Assembly (NCBI GenBank): GCA_947652115.1
Contig: OX393562.1
Coordinates: 14,163,328-14,227,327 of the forward strand
DNA from: Blastomussa wellsi
Lineage: Eukaryota > Cnidaria > Anthozoa > Scleractinia > Plerogyridae
Length of the DNA stretch: 64,000 bases
Reading direction: 5' to 3'
Part shown: piece after piece, positions 1 through 15,000 of the stretch
How the letters are laid out: every line of letters begins with the position of its first letter
How positions within the stretch are numbered: the stretch's first letter is position 1
The notes under the pieces: generated by a model
Databases searched by the model: none
The model's input: the letters and a program-made list of their open reading frames with translations, nothing else
What the model was told of the DNA's origin: nothing
Made by a program: the position numbers and the translations under genes

Positions 1-3000
1 TCAGTAGTGTAAAGAGATCGCCATGGTCAGATTCTAGAGGCTGCCTTAGAGATGCCACAACCGAGTCATACCCCATCTTTTGAGTGAAAGGGGACTGGAC
101 ACTAAGTGCAGCCGCTATGATCATCACGGGCTCAATGACGTGAAACACCGAGCCAATCAGAAGCATCTTTCCAATGACGACATCAACAGGTAACTGAGCC
201 AACATCTGACCAATCGGAGTTAAGGTCTCGTCTTCCGTCAGCGCGCCTTGTTGTTTCAGAGTGTGAATTGAATTTTCAACGTTCGATGCTGGTGGCGGTT
301 CTATAAAGGGAAACTCCCGGATGCGGTTGACACCAAGGGAAACCATTTGCAGAATGACGGAGTCTAAAGGAACAAGCTGGATCTCAGGAGTGGTGTACTG
401 CGAGAAGGCTTGGTAGTCACTCTCAGAATACAAACGAAAACACACACCAGGGCCTGTGCGACCTGAAAATACAAACACAAAAATTGAGCAAAAGAAGATA
501 GATTGAATAAATCGGAGCGATCGGTCATGTGAGCATTTAGACCAATTTATTATACGTCGACGGCATAGGTTCGGAAAACTGCACAAGACATACAAGAATA
601 AGCCACGCCACGCTTGATTTTGGTTGCGTTCCTATCTGTGAGAACCCATTTTTGGTAACTTTCTGTTCCGTGCCCACAAGTTTTAAATGGATTGAAATAA
701 CTTGTTTCTCTTGGTTTGAAATAACTTTCTTTTTAGTTATGATAACCATTGATTTGGATGTTTTGGCTATCTTTATTCCATTCGGAAATTCGTGAAAACT
801 CGCTGAATTATGGTGCTTTGGCAGTCGAGTACCGGACAGAGAACATTCCACTACCGTATGGTGCACATTTGGAACAATCTAGACAGTACTCTTAAAACTG
901 CAAAATCGATTTCTACTTTTAAATTTTATCTGAAAAATAAATTGATTACTGACTTTTTAAATAGCACGTTATGATAGTATTTTAGTATCTTACTAGTGTC
1001 TTATTTTATTATAATTTTAACTTAAAATATGCATATTGTATAGTACGTAGTGAGAATATTTATTATACGATTAATTCTTAAATAGGTATGTTTATATTGC
1101 TTTTGCTAACTACTTCTCTTATCTTAATTAGTTTTTAGTCGCTTTGTCACTGAAAAGCCCCACCAGGGGAGTGCCAATAAATTATTGTATTATTGTATTG
1201 TATAGAACACGATAAAAAATGAAAAACTAGCCAGCAGATTCCATTCATCGAGTTTCACGTCAAACATTGTCGCTTCCCTTTACAGTTGAATCTAACAGCG
1301 CTAAACTGCAAACAGTTTGACAAAGTTTTCAAAATCCGCGCGCGATGGCGTCATACAACTACGTCATTTATGTGTATGTCCTCTGGTGCAAAACGAGCAT
1401 TAGCCAATGAGCGCGCGGGAATTTCTGCAGTTATGTATACTTAGCTAATAAAAATAGGCGACATAAACAAGTAAAAACTAGCGATATAAGCTAGCGATAT
1501 AATGTTAAATTTCCGACGTTTCGGCGACCTCATGACGCCCGTGATTATCATGAGATTGGAAAGGAATGTGCGAGTTCAAAAAAGATATAAATTACTCCAA
1601 ATTTGAGTAAGTGAAGTAGAGCTAGACAAATAAATTAGTACGGATTGAATCTGTTTGTACGTTCACTGACAGTCCAATTTGTTCCTGCCTTTTTTCAACA
1701 CTCTAAAGCAATTGAGGAGGCCGTCAGGAACAGCACCCGCGTGGGCATCCACGCGTGTATGTAGGTGGCCACGCGTGTAGCCAACATAGCTTTCTGTATC
1801 GCACAGGTGACGTTGAAATTGGTACAATACGCACTGTTGATTAACCAGCTGTGGTTTGGTCTCGCATTCTTGGAGGGTTTGGCCAATTTTCCGACTGAAA
1901 GACTGTGGTTTGGAGCTTGAGACGTAAATCTTTCAATTGAGTCTTAACAACGTTAGCAGAATCCTGGTCACGTCATTTCCCGTCATTTCTTGGTCAGTAA
2001 CCCTTGGTATTAACAGTAGAGCCGATGAGGTGCTGCGGGTAATTCAAACGCGAGAACGGAGACAGTTCCCATTATAACGCCTACACAGTTCCCATTTTAA
2101 CAATAATTCGAAAACACTATGGAATAGCGAAGTAAAACAACTGACAGATGAAAAGCAAAAACTAACCAGCCCTTCCCTTCCGCTGTTCAGCGCTCGCTTG
2201 ACTAATCCAGAACTCACGGAGTCGCTGCATTTTAGCCTCAGGATCAAAGCTCATCTCTTTTACCTGTTGGTAGTCACATATATATCTTAGAACACGTTCC
2301 AGTTTGTCTGGATTTAATAAGGTCAGGTATAGTACCTAGTAAATAAAATTCTTCTCAATCCAGGGCATAACACTAGTTAATTTTTGGGGAGCACTCCCCT
2401 GTCCTTCCGCCTGTAAAATAGAGTATCCTATCCAAATAACAAGAAAAATTAAAACGGAGCAATTTTAATAGAAATTAGTACTTTACCTTTCCAGAGTCCA
2501 CAATAAACCTGATACCATCTATTGTGATGGAAGTCTCGGCGATGTTTGTTGACACAACGCATTTTCGAACACCCTCAGGGGCCACGTCAAAAACCTGCGG
2601 ATATAATGCGATGTAATCAGACGGAATTGCAAAGTTATGGAATTTTTACGAGGCAACGTGGTCGAGTCCGGCCTTAAGTGTCCTCATGGGCACGATGAGG
2701 ACGAGTGAGTGAACGTGGTAGAGTGGTTTAGGGCGCTGGTGTTTTAATCAGGAGGTCAGGCGCTCAAGCCCACCACCCTTCCACTAGCGGGATTTGTTTC
2801 TTGGTAGTCCCGAGTTCAAATCCTCTGTCACGCCTTGCCAACTGGTCTGCTTCCCGCCAGTTGGGATTTTCAGCCACGTTATGTTTATTCAAAATCTATG
2901 TTTTCTCTGTTTAATTGGCATGCCTAGACACTATCTATCTCGAAGCGAAGTGTATAACCACTGTAAACAAAAATGTCATTTTTTACGTTTCATTTTAAAC

Positions 3001-6000
3001 CATGGTACAAGATCTACAGCAAACATAAGCCAATAGATATAAAACTCCACCTTATCTTGTTCCTCTACTGATAGCGAGCTGTGAAGAGGAAGTATGATCC
3101 ACCTGCGAGACTGTTGCGCATATTCCTTGGCGGCATTAACTACCGCTGAGATTTCGGACATACCACTAAGAAACATCAGAACATCTCCACGCTCTGCTTG
3201 AGGATACTGCAAAAAAATTCAGTATTCAATATCATTTATTATTTCACGGTAACTCTGTTGTATACAATTAAGGTTGTTTTCAAATCCCGAAAGAATCGAC
3301 ATTCCAAAAAGGCTTGACTTAATGATTTCAAGAGGGCGGGAGGGGGGGGGGGTGTTTTAGGTATTTGACGCGTTTTTGAGGTTGAATCAACGGATTTCAA
3401 TTTTTTAAGGTTGGCATTTCTGTTAATTTGTGTTAGATTAACTTTAACTTTTCCGGTCGAAAAAACTGACTGCTCAACAGTCAACCCTTATTTCAAGGGC
3501 AGCACATTACTCTGCTTGTGCCTAATATCAATTTTATATTTTCAAATTTTCAGTTCACTATATATGTAGAGCAAGCCCGCGCCGGTCTAAGCCGCCGGAC
3601 TCTGGGGGTAGGTAGTTGGTGTAGTTTTTAATCATTCTTCAGCCAGTCGACGTGCAAGTCGACTGGCCAATCAGTGAAGTGCCTGCTGGACAGCCACTTT
3701 CCTTACTAACGTCGAAGTTTAAACGGCTGGAGTAACGTTTTTAACAAATTCAGGCACATGTTCCTATAGGTATCCCTATCAAACCACTACATGATAGCTC
3801 CATGACGTATCTTCCGCTCTGTGAAGGTCTACTGCATATGTCAAAAAAGCCAGTTGGATCGACAGAAATCTAGAATGCTAGCAGTCTCCCTTTTGGTGTA
3901 ACACGAGCAGCGAAGCCGCAAGCTTCAGTAGCGCACGGTGTTTTTTTTCCGGCGCCCACGCTACTCTTAGCTCGCGGCTTCACCGCTGCTCACACCCTCT
4001 GTCACTATTTTCGCGATAGACTGCTCGCAATCTTACCAAAGTATGGAAAAGTTTACGCTTTCGCCGCGGAGCGATTAACTGAAGGTTGCTCCCCACCGAA
4101 CAACAGAAAATGGCTGCTAAATCAGCAAGGGCTTAACAGTAATATCAACACCAGAGTGAAACAAAGGCGAAGGACGCGAAAGGGGAACGACATTGAAACA
4201 AACTGGTCATAAGATGGCTCGCAGAAGCAACCTTGAGAAAATAAATAAAGGTGTGCTTAATGTTTTGCGAGGTGCCGGGGAAAGGTTAGATGCGCTGTTA
4301 GTGGTTAAAACTTATAGGGTTATCAAAAGAGAAGACGACTGATCATGCAGGGTTTTCGGTAACATTTGAAACTACCGGATTCATAAATTAAGCAAGCGGA
4401 CGTGAGACTTGAAAAAGATATTATTTCGTGTGAACCAATGCACGTTGCTACCGGACGTTTCCTTTCACCTTCAGAACTAGGTCATATAGCTTGGGTAGCA
4501 TGTATGTATGAATAGACTGAAATAATGGGGGCTGAACATGAATGATTTGTAGAGGTTTAGCATAAAGCAGGAAACACTCTTTCTCCATCCGTAAACGAAT
4601 CAGTGTCCATTGTAGATGGGTATAGGCGATGCTGATTTCCGTAGTAGTAGTAGTAGTAAACTTTATTTCAACTCGGATTGAAGAGTAGCGCGTAAGCGCT
4701 AATATCTCCGAGAAATAAATACAGCAAAAATATATGTACAATAAACAATGTATACATGCTTGTAAAATTATATGTTGAACACAATCAAGTAAGGATTAAG
4801 AAATTAATCTAACTAGTTACAAAGGCAAGGCAGTTGTTTCTAAAATAGGTTATATTGGTGGTAGTTCTAAGATCGTCGTTTAACATATTCCACAATTTGG
4901 GCGCAAGAAATTTGAAGGAATTTTTCCCGAAAAATGTAGTATTTACGCGTGGTAATTGCAATTTGTTTATACCTCTAAGCCCATTAATGTTGGTTCTCGG
5001 TGTGAATAATGCTGTTATATAGGCAGGTGTGGCTGCTTGAAAGGACTTATGAACTAAAATCAACATATCGAGGAATCTACTCTTACTCAGGCCTACAAGG
5101 TCCAGACTTTCCAAAAGCACCTCATATGTGCTATCGTTATCACCAAGAATTATTCGTAAAGCATGTTTATTAAGGAGTTCTAATTTTTCCGAATTCCTAG
5201 CACCGCAAAAATGCCAGATGGTGCTACAGTATTGAAAATGTGGCTTAATAAAAGCCTTGTAAAGCCGTGCTTTAGTTGAATTACTTAGGATATGTCTGAA
5301 TCTCTTAATGACTTGAATTTGATTGTGTACTCTTGCACAGACGTTAGAAACATGCTTGGAAAAATTGAGTTTATTATCCAAATTGACACCCAGTAAGTTA
5401 ATACTCGTTTCCTTATCAATTGCCACATTCCCAATCTTAAAATTAAAATCGTATGTTTTTTTACCTAAAATCATAGCTTGAAATTTTTCAGGATTTGCCT
5501 TAAGACCATTTATAGCATACCAGTTAACAATAGTAACCAATTCATTTTCCATTCTGAGATGAAGTGTCATGGGGTCCTTGTCAGAATCATAGATTTGCTG
5601 ATCATCGGCATAGATGTTCAGTCTGGCATGCCTCACAAAGTAAAAAATATCATTTATAAAAATGTTAAATAAGAGTGGGCTCAAAACACTCCCTTGAGGA
5701 ACTCCCCTTGTAAGGCTCATCCAAGGTGAAAAAGTGTCATCAATTTTAACTCGTTGTTGCCTTCCATACAGAAAATTGCTGAGTAGAGTGCAGGCTGACT
5801 TGTTGAGACCATAAGCTTTAAGTTTGGCTAGCAAGAGGTTGTGCGGTAGGCTGTCAAAAGCTTTCGAAAGATCTATTGATATTACTGCTACCATAAGGTC
5901 TTTGTCTAGGCAGTCTTTCCAGTCTTCAACAAGACGTAACAATGCTGTCTGACAACTGTAGTGTTTGCGGTATGCAGATAAATTATCTGCAAGGATCCCA

Positions 6001-9000
6001 TTGAAATGTAAATTTAATTGAGTGGTGAGTAATTTTTCAAACACATTGTTAATTGCTGGTAATACAGAGATGGGCCTGTAGTTTGTTTTAGAAAATTCAT
6101 CGTCCTTTTTAAAAACTGGTGTAACTTGACCCTTCTTCCAATTGTTTGGATAACGACCTTGAATAATTGATGTATTGAAAATAGAACATAGGGGACCAGA
6201 TATGACGGAAGCAGAGTCCTTGAGAAGCCGTGGAGTAATATTATCATAGCCACTAGACTTGTTCACTCGAATTTCTTGTAGGCATTTCTCAACAATGACA
6301 GTGTTACAAAGTGTGAAATCAAAGTTTGAGCTCGCATCTCCAGGAAGGTTTGCTAAAATTGCAGAAATGCTGGGATGATCTTCAAAATTGGCACCATAAT
6401 TACTTTTAGGTTCCTTAATGTCACTTGTAACATTCACAAAGTGCTTGTTAAAAATGTTGGCAATGGACTGTTTGTCAGTGATCACCTGCTCATTCTCCCT
6501 GAGGAAAACATTATTAGTCTGCTGTGATTTACGTGAGTGCAAAAATGGGCGAAAAGTCGTCCAGAAATGCCTAGGGTCCTGATCTTGAGCCAATGATTTC
6601 TTGCGAAAATATGATATAATAGACTTCCGGCGCAACGAGGTGCATTTATTTCTCTGCAGTTTATACAGAGAATAATTTGTATCTGTTTTATTTCTAGCAA
6701 AGACCTTCCATAGATGATTTCGGTGGCGTATTGCTTTACGCCATTCATCCGTTAAGTATGGTACCTGGCCACCACGCACATGGGCCTGCTTTAGTGGTGC
6801 ATGCTGATCAATAATGGTGTGAAAGAGAGATTCAAAAGCATAAAGTTTGTCATCAATGTCATCAAAAACGTTCATAACTGTCAGGAAGGGTACCATATCC
6901 AAATCGTTTAGAAAGGCCTCAGTGTCATAATTTTTAAGACTGCGGAAAGTGATTTTCTGGGAACGTGGTGCCTGCAGTGATGTCCTCAATATGGCATAGG
7001 TTAGAGAATGATCACTGATGTGTGGATTTACAACGCCAGTTGTAAGCACTCTTTGCCTGACATTGGTGAGAATCAAATCTAAAAGAGTTTCAGTAGATGA
7101 AGTCACTCGGGTAGCGGAATTAACGAGACACTTAAAATCAAAAATATCCAGTATATCCAGAAGATCACGTCCGTCTTTTGGAGGCTTCTCTGGTTGTAGT
7201 AGGTCACAATTGAAATCTCCTAGGATGAAAACACTTTGACCATTACAACTAGAAGCCTCCAACAAGTTGGAGACTTCAGACTTCCATTGAGTTTTTAAAA
7301 GTGCTGGTGGTCTATAAATACCAATTAGTGTCGACCAGGCTCTGCCAAGTTTGAATTTCACTGCTATGCTTTCAATACCAACGCAGTTAGTTTCAAGATT
7401 AGTTTCATTCGCTGAAAAATGATGCCATTTCGAATATACATTATTACACCGCCACCATGCATGTTTCTGTCTTTACGAAGTAGATGAAAACCTTGTATTG
7501 CAAACTGGCTGTTGGGAAACGTTTTGTCAAGCTTTGTCTCAGTTATTATAAGCAGATCAAATAAGGCTGAGGACAGCCACATTTGAACCTCAGCAAACTT
7601 AAATCCAGCAAGGCCGTTGGCATTGATGTGAGCTATTTTGCAGTTTTTAATATGCCTTTGGGCAATTTCGTCGTAGCCAAGTAGAACACTGGTTTTAGAG
7701 CTAGCGTGGTAAGTGGAGGAGAAGTCATAATCATGAGAAGAACAAGAACTAAAACTTGACTCTAGATTGCTCACGTCAGCAAAAGGCATAGATTTAAAAA
7801 TGGAAATACATGACGGACAGGTCCAATGGAAATCCTGAGTGGCTTGCAGTCGGCGATATTCAGACGGCAATACTTCACCGCATTTGATGTGGCACCAATG
7901 ATTACATACGTCACATTCAATGGCTCGGTGGTTTACAAGTACTTTCTTTTTACAGACGGAACAGCATGTAGAGCCATTGTTCGAAGTGACTGGGCCAGGA
8001 TTGAGTGCAACATCTCCGCTAATTGCAAGCCTTGTCAGAGTAAAGGTTGCTTCAGAGTTCGGGTATCGCGAAATGCGTGTGGAGAGATATCTTCTTCCAC
8101 GTGGCTGAAAACAATCCCGCGCTGTGCCATGGAAATTTCGCTGAAAGCCGGGAGAAAATACACCAAAAACAGTCCCGCAGACAGAAGAAACATTCCAGTA
8201 ACTTTCATCAATCGAAGAAGTGTTCTGAAGGCAAGATATAGCGACGAAAAGCGATAAAATGGCGGAGCAAAAAAAGCCACGACCGGCCGCCATGACGCTT
8301 TCTACCTGTGTTCTCGTACTCCGTCTCGTAAACGGTCGATGCCATAATTGGTAAACAAGCTTTTCGGAATGGACGATGCTATATCTGCTTTAGTTTAGGC
8401 CTGTACTAGGTGGAAACTGGTTATAAATTGGCGATTGACTAATACACACTTACCAAATGCTTAAGTGGTCAATTTCAGGCTACCGTGGGAACGAGGGTGA
8501 GCTTTTATTTGTTGGCTTGGGCAATACCACAGGTAAAATAGACAAAGAAAGTCATCTTTTATAACGACATTTTGCGGGATTTGGAGGATCAGCATGGTTG
8601 TGTAGTGTGGTTCAGGGTTCGACTCTGGTCATTGACGAACAATTTTTCTTTTTTTTTTGGTGGGAAAAAAATTCGATGATAGCCAAAAAGTTCTAAGGTA
8701 AGTGTCGAAAACATGGCATCGGGTACGTGAATCTGCGATGCTGAGGGTAACCTTGCTATGGGCTAGCATCCCATTCAGGGGGGGGGGGGGACCAGGATAA
8801 GCTCCGGCCTGATGGGCTACTAGGATCGAACGCAGACTGACAGAAAATAGTGTTTTTAGTCGAAGGAACTAACAAACGCGCGATCTCAAGGAACTTACAA
8901 ATGAGCAAGGTTTAAAAGAAACGGCATGATAATTTCAACAAACCTTGTGATCAATTAACTGCATGATTCGGACGTACGGCGTGGGGTCAAGTTTCTCCCA

Positions 9001-12000
9001 ACGTCTCGAGTTACTGGAAAACTGATGAAAAAATGGCTTGATATAAGTTATATGCATATACTAAACAAAGAAAAAACATTATCAACAGTGCACAATTATG
9101 TTTATCTAGTTAATTTGATGCGGCTGGTATAGCAGTATGTAGCTCTGAAGCATGGAAGGAATATTTCTGTTTCTTGGAATATCTACCGAAGGAAGATACT
9201 CAAACTAATTAAAACCGTATTCACTCGAATAAGCGCCGAGGTGCTTTACTTTACTTTATACACTTAAAGCATTTTCTGTACAGATCAGTCCAAGGGAGAA
9301 AGGCACAAACAGGCTTGTAAGCCCTTATTAAAGCACCAACCCATGAAATACAGAACACTCAACCAAGGCCAGACCACAACACCGGGAAATCCGTGCCCTG
9401 CACTTTACGGGAAGTGTGTGTGTTCTTAAACGTCCCCTGCTAGCCATGTAACACTGAATGTACAGGAGATGGGGCCTACGGTTTATAGTCCTTGTCCGAG
9501 AAGACTTGAACGTTTAACCATTTGCAGATGTCTTTGGAAAGGCAGCATGTTCTCCTCAGTTATTTTAAGACCCCGAGTGTTGGTCCGGTCAGGGAAATCG
9601 AACCCTAGACCTCCCGCACGGCAGTCTGGTGCCCAACCAGCTGAGCTAACCAGGCGGCGGTTTGGTTATTTCATTTTTCGTGTCTCCGGTGCGGCGCTTG
9701 TGCGAGGGCGGCGCTCATACCACAAAACATTTTTATTGTACAATTTAATTTACTTCATGATTATTTTTTCATGGCTTATCGGCTTGAAGCTAACCTAAGT
9801 TTTGGCTTTCATAACAGCTTCGTCAATACCTTTCTGCAGGTTTTCAACAACTCTTCACTCGATGACCATGTCCTTCAAGACTGTTGCTGAAAGTTCACAA
9901 GATCTAACACAGGAGGCAGTCTATTTTTATCATCTTATGGAAATACTCATATACGCGCCGCACCAGAGCTGCGCTTTTTCGAGGGCGGCGCTTATTAATT
10001 TTTCCACTCCATGTGCGGCGATTAACGAGGGCGGCGCTTATTAACTTTTCCACTCCATGTGCTGCGCTTAATCGAGGGCGGCGCTTATTCAAGTAAATAC
10101 GGTAAGTGAGTGTGAGTGTAGATTATGCTAGAACTAGCAAGTAGAGAATATGTACGCTTACCTCTACTTTCGGAGGCTGGTAGCGAACTTCAATGGGATA
10201 TAGACGACCTGGTATCTGTAAAACGCAGAAATAAAATAAACCTTTTGCAACTCACGGTAACACAGATTGAGATGCGAATGCAGTTTTTGCCTCCACTATT
10301 TAAACATTATTGTGGCAGTCCAGAGTTTTTCCTTTTTCGCTCGTTGGTAACGCCAAGAAAAAAAGAGGTACAATGTAATCACACTGCTGGCTAAATAAAC
10401 GAACAAAGTAAGACGGAAGCAGCAAAAAGCGCGGGAAAACGTGCGCATCCGCCAAGTCCTGATTGGCTAAAAAATAACACCATTGTTCACTGATTGGTTA
10501 GACCACTTTGCAGGATTTTTATGAACCAATCAGAAAGTATATCCTGCAGGGCAGGCCTTTGATGAGCAGGGGGAGAGGAAAGGAATAGCGCCAAGCGTGA
10601 AGTGCGAACCCAAAGCAAGCACGTTTATGTTCTTTAATTTCAAACCTTAAAAATAATGATACAGCCACGCACCTGAATCACTGGCGCTCCTGTAAAGTAA
10701 CCTGAGAACAAGCTAAAAACAAGGGAGACACAAAGTTATCTCAAGCAACTGTTGTGCTGCGTCGGCGAGTAAGTGAAACACTTTGGTGACTGTTAAAAAG
10801 AAGTTTATAAATTTTAAGGTAACTGCATAACTGCCGCGGGGAATTTTGAATAGCTGATGTTGCGAGCGTAAGCCTTGGTTGAGTCGGGTGGAGGATTGTG
10901 GCTTGTGGGTAGAAGCCTAAGCCATGTATTATACTGTCATAAAACCCGACAGGAATTTGAGAACACGAGCCGCAGGCGCGAGAAAAAAAAACAACAAAAC
11001 ACGCACGATCGAGAAACTGAGGCAATTTTATTTCGCTTCTTCTACTTTCCTCTCGAACTTAGAAGTTTCCTTGACAGTTTCTACAGCTTGAATCAAAATT
11101 TTGTCGCGAAAAACAATGAAACACGCTTTTTCTGTGTTGTATACTCTGATAAAACACGGGGTTTTGACCAATCAGAATGTGCACAGAATCATATCTAAAT
11201 TATGAACAAGTACACTGACTGGAGTATGCATGTACATGTGTGCTTATGCTAGCAAGGACGGTTACAGAAGATGTATGAAAGCGTTTATTGATACTACCCA
11301 GGGGTTTCAAAATGTTCTGAAGTAGGTGGCCGATACTGGAAAAGTAGGCAGCTGAAGCAACGCCGAGATTGTTTGTCATGAGCTGATTGTCATGATTAGA
11401 GTAGCCGGTGACGCACAATCAAGTAGCTGGCGGAACTCCGGCGGTCGCTGGCTTGTTTTGAAACCACTGACTACCAGGGGCCAAGGTACCGATTTAAAAG
11501 ATTTGAAAGACTTTCAGTGTTGCCTTGACAAAGACAAAGTTCGCGAATGACAATTTGTCACAAGTTTTGTGGAAAAGTTACCCTACCCACCCTTCCCTCT
11601 GTCTTACCTGATGTTTATAGTAGCAGACATAAGAACCAGCTTGAGATCAGCACGTGCCTGCAGCAAACCACGTAACACGCCCAGCAAAAAGTCCCCGTGA
11701 ATATGTCTCTCGTGTACCTCATCCACCACAATAACACTGTACTGACTAAGGGTGGGGTCAGTGGATAGTTGGCGCAGCAACAAGCCTACAGGTAGGAACG
11801 TGAAATTATTCTGGGAATCTGAAGATCTCAGTGCCGGGAATTGGGAGTCAGGAAATTTTAAGGGAAACATGAAGTAATGAAGTTAAAGTTTGGGGAAGCT
11901 TGAGCTTTTTTCGAGAAGTTTCTCCAAAAAAATTTGGGAAGGTATTCCAAATTTTCGAGATGGCTTTTACTGACACATAGTACTGCTCAAAGAGCGTTTG

Positions 12001-15000
12001 GTAGTCAAGTTAAAACAAATGAAATTAGTCAACAGCTCACACATACCTTCAGGTCCTATGTGCCCTTAGGCATCAGGGGGATAGGTAGGTGACACATACC
12101 TTCTGTCAGAAACAAGATCCTTGTTCCAAGGGTTTTGCTGGTTTCAAACCGAATCTGCAGTTACAGAAAAATAAATTGTAGGAATGTTAAAGGGCTGTAG
12201 TCAGCCTTGTTTACATGCGTGAGTTTCAGCATCATGTGTTTTACACTGAGCATGTCAGATTACTGAGAAACTTGATAAATTGGTGATAGACACTTCCAGT
12301 AACATAACTTACAGCAATGTAATGCAATACAATTTCCGTAATTTTGATGGCATCATCGGAAAATGGTGAAGGCTGACTAGAGAGCCCCCTTTAAAAACTA
12401 AAGTTTTAGACTACACACCCTCTGACATTTTTCCACCCATGGTTTTTATCGCTTTAAGCATCTTTGGTATTATTTATGTAGACCTTACCTGATATGCTAC
12501 TTGAGATCCATACTCATTCAGTGTTTCATAGCCAACACGTTTAGCCAATGAGATGCAAGCAATCCTTCGTGGTTGAGTGCAGGCAATCTGTGTGAAGCCA
12601 GCATGCAAAAGGTACTGAGGAACCTGACAAAGAAAGGGAAGAAATACCAATACAAAACATTTTAAAATGTCTGCAGAAAGCTTTTGATTCATACTTTATG
12701 GTGTAGTCAGGTTATTAGGACATCATCATCATCATTGTCATCATCATCATCACTGCATCACCATCAAGTTAAGATAAAATCAATATTGTGCAGGCTTGCT
12801 GGGAGCGCATTCCACAGCATAGGCGCAGCTACAGTAAAATATCTGTCCCAATTTTTTTTTTCATTTTCCGTTCTGGATGTAATAGAATAGTGCCTGAATT
12901 AGAGCGCAGTGAATAGCATCACCATCATCATCATCGTCACCATCATCATCATCATCTGTCCTTTCTCTCTTCCTTTAAAATAGAGCATACAGCATCATTT
13001 GAGGCTTGATTTTATAAATTTGGCTGCCAAATGGCAGTGCTAGTGCCGCAATAAAAAAATAAATATTGGTGCATTGATATTGCCAAGCAGACAATTTATG
13101 GCGGTAAGAAAATCATACTAAAAGTAGGTGAGCCATGAAGTACAGGTCTGTAAATAAACCACCCAATTTCCAGAACTGTGACACAGTGCACAATCAGTGA
13201 GCAGGTAATAAGTAACTTACTTAGCTAGTAAAGAAAATGGCCTGCAAACAGGCTCCCTAGATAGTGGGATATAGGGTGAAATATTCAGGGAGTGTAGGGA
13301 GATCTGCTCATCTCTCCAATTTTTTTGTGGCTGGCCCCATGCGTCAATTTTTTCTCCTTAACACCTGGTCACTGTAGGACGCCTGTTCATTGGCTAGCAG
13401 TAAAAATTAAATGTTGTTTGCTGTAACTGTGACATACATGTACATGTACCTGAGTTGATTTTCCACAACCTGTGTCTCCAGCAATAATGACCACCTGATT
13501 GTTACTTAGTGCTTCGACAATATGCTCCCTGAAATGGCTTATGGGAAGGTTGGCCTGATCCTTCTTTAACTTCACTAACTTGGAAAACTGCAGTGAGCAG
13601 ACATAAAACAAGTACAACATTGTTAATTCTGTGTAATTGCCATACAGTATACATCTTATTAATAGTTAGATATTTGGACTGATCTGCGTCCTACAGGTAA
13701 ATGTAGTACTGTATGCTGTGTTTCTGTCAGGCAATTCACCCTGGAGTATACATTGTAAAATTAAATGGTTTTGGTCATTTACCATGATTATCTCACTTAT
13801 AATCCTATTCCAGGGAATAAGATTATAAGTCATCATTTACTCCAAGTCGTTTAGTATGTGTTATAGTAGTTATAGTAGTCAATGTTTTGTCTTCACTTTC
13901 CTTCTTTGACGTCTCTATCAGATTTTTTTCACAATTTCATTTTCAGTACTGAACCAATTGCTTGAATTTACCCTGGGAGGACCTCTCCTACTATAGCCAT
14001 ACAATCTACTCTCCTTTTAAGCAGATCATGGGCAGCAACAAGTATATAAAATTATTTCAGTACTCAGTTAATGCTGGCATGTATGAAAAACGTTCAATTG
14101 ATGTAATCACAAAATCAGCTAATTATGAATAGACACAGTACAATACAAACCTTTTGTTTTTGACAGAAATCAATATAATATAACAGTATGGATTTAAATT
14201 CCAGAAACTGTTCTTTTGTTAGTTCTCTTGAATGCCTTCCATCTTTCTTGCCAGAGAAGGAATAAACTGTAGAAGCATACAAAAAGTATATCTGACAGTG
14301 AAAGCTTGTTGAGCTTTGAAGAAGATTGTACATGTTCATCAGCAGTTACTCAATAACTGCAGAAGCTAGCTCCGCTAGCCCTTATGGTTATTCCAGGCAG
14401 CCAGTTCTATTTTATTTTCAATATTGTTTTTAATTTAACCCAGCTAAGTGAGTACAAATAAAGATTATTGTAAGTTGTTATTGTTGCCATTGTAGTTTAA
14501 AATGAATTCAAGTCACAATAATTTCAAACTACAGAGTAGTTTGATCTGTACTGTATTTCCCTTTGTTCTAGATTCATTATCATTAAAGCATCAAACAAGT
14601 TTGAAATATTATTTTGACCTGATATGCTGTATGCGTATAAACAGGGCTTCCAATAAAAACCACCGCCCACCAGAGCACCACATGTCACATGCCACCAGAT
14701 AAAATCCATTCAGCTCTCCACAAAAAGGAGATGTTTTCAGATCCTTAAATTGTTCCCCAACAGGTGCCAGACAAGTTAAGCCTAGCCACTGACTTCAATT
14801 CTTATTAATTAAAAGACTTGTGGGAGATGTTTCACTACATGTACATTACAGCAGTCTCTAATTAAAAAGTGCCCTTGATGCAATGTATGGGAGGTCAGTG
14901 TGGTTGCCCTTAACTTGCTAGTACATCCGTCCATTGTATACAGGACTCTGGATCGAGCAGTCATGTTCGAACCCTAGCTGGGGGCCAGGGAGTTCATTAA

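Larger units (their letters stand above)
4634..8373 (-). mobile_element. Non-LTR retrotransposon (CR1/L2-like LINE) with PHD finger, endonuclease and RT
   Basis: The element runs in the same direction as DHX34. Two overlapping-frame ORFs (7364-8293 and 4809-7361) make one protein interrupted by a frameshift near 7406-7411. The 3' UTR ends in a (TAC)n microsatellite at 4641-4657, typical of CR1/L2 types. A 7-bp CGATGCT at 4627-4633 and 8374-8380 could be the target duplication, but support is weak because seven bases separate it from the TAC tail. Confidence 0.75.
3207..8943 (-). other. DHX34 intron 11, largely a LINE insertion
   Basis: The intron between DHX34 exons 11 and 12 contains the LINE at about 4.64-8.3 kb. 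It also holds a poly-G tract near 3340-3351, an inverted-repeat MITE-like stem at 3897-4004 and a SINE tail at 8737-8841. No other gene is evident. Confidence 0.7.

Noticed and set aside
7826..8257. Plus-strand 143-codon ORF
   Set aside because: It is the antisense of the LINE leader and PHD region, whose motifs are clear on the minus strand.
9469..10044. Plus-strand ORFs of 109 and 80 codons
   Set aside because: They cover a tRNA-derived SINE and inverted-repeat DNA and have no family signature.
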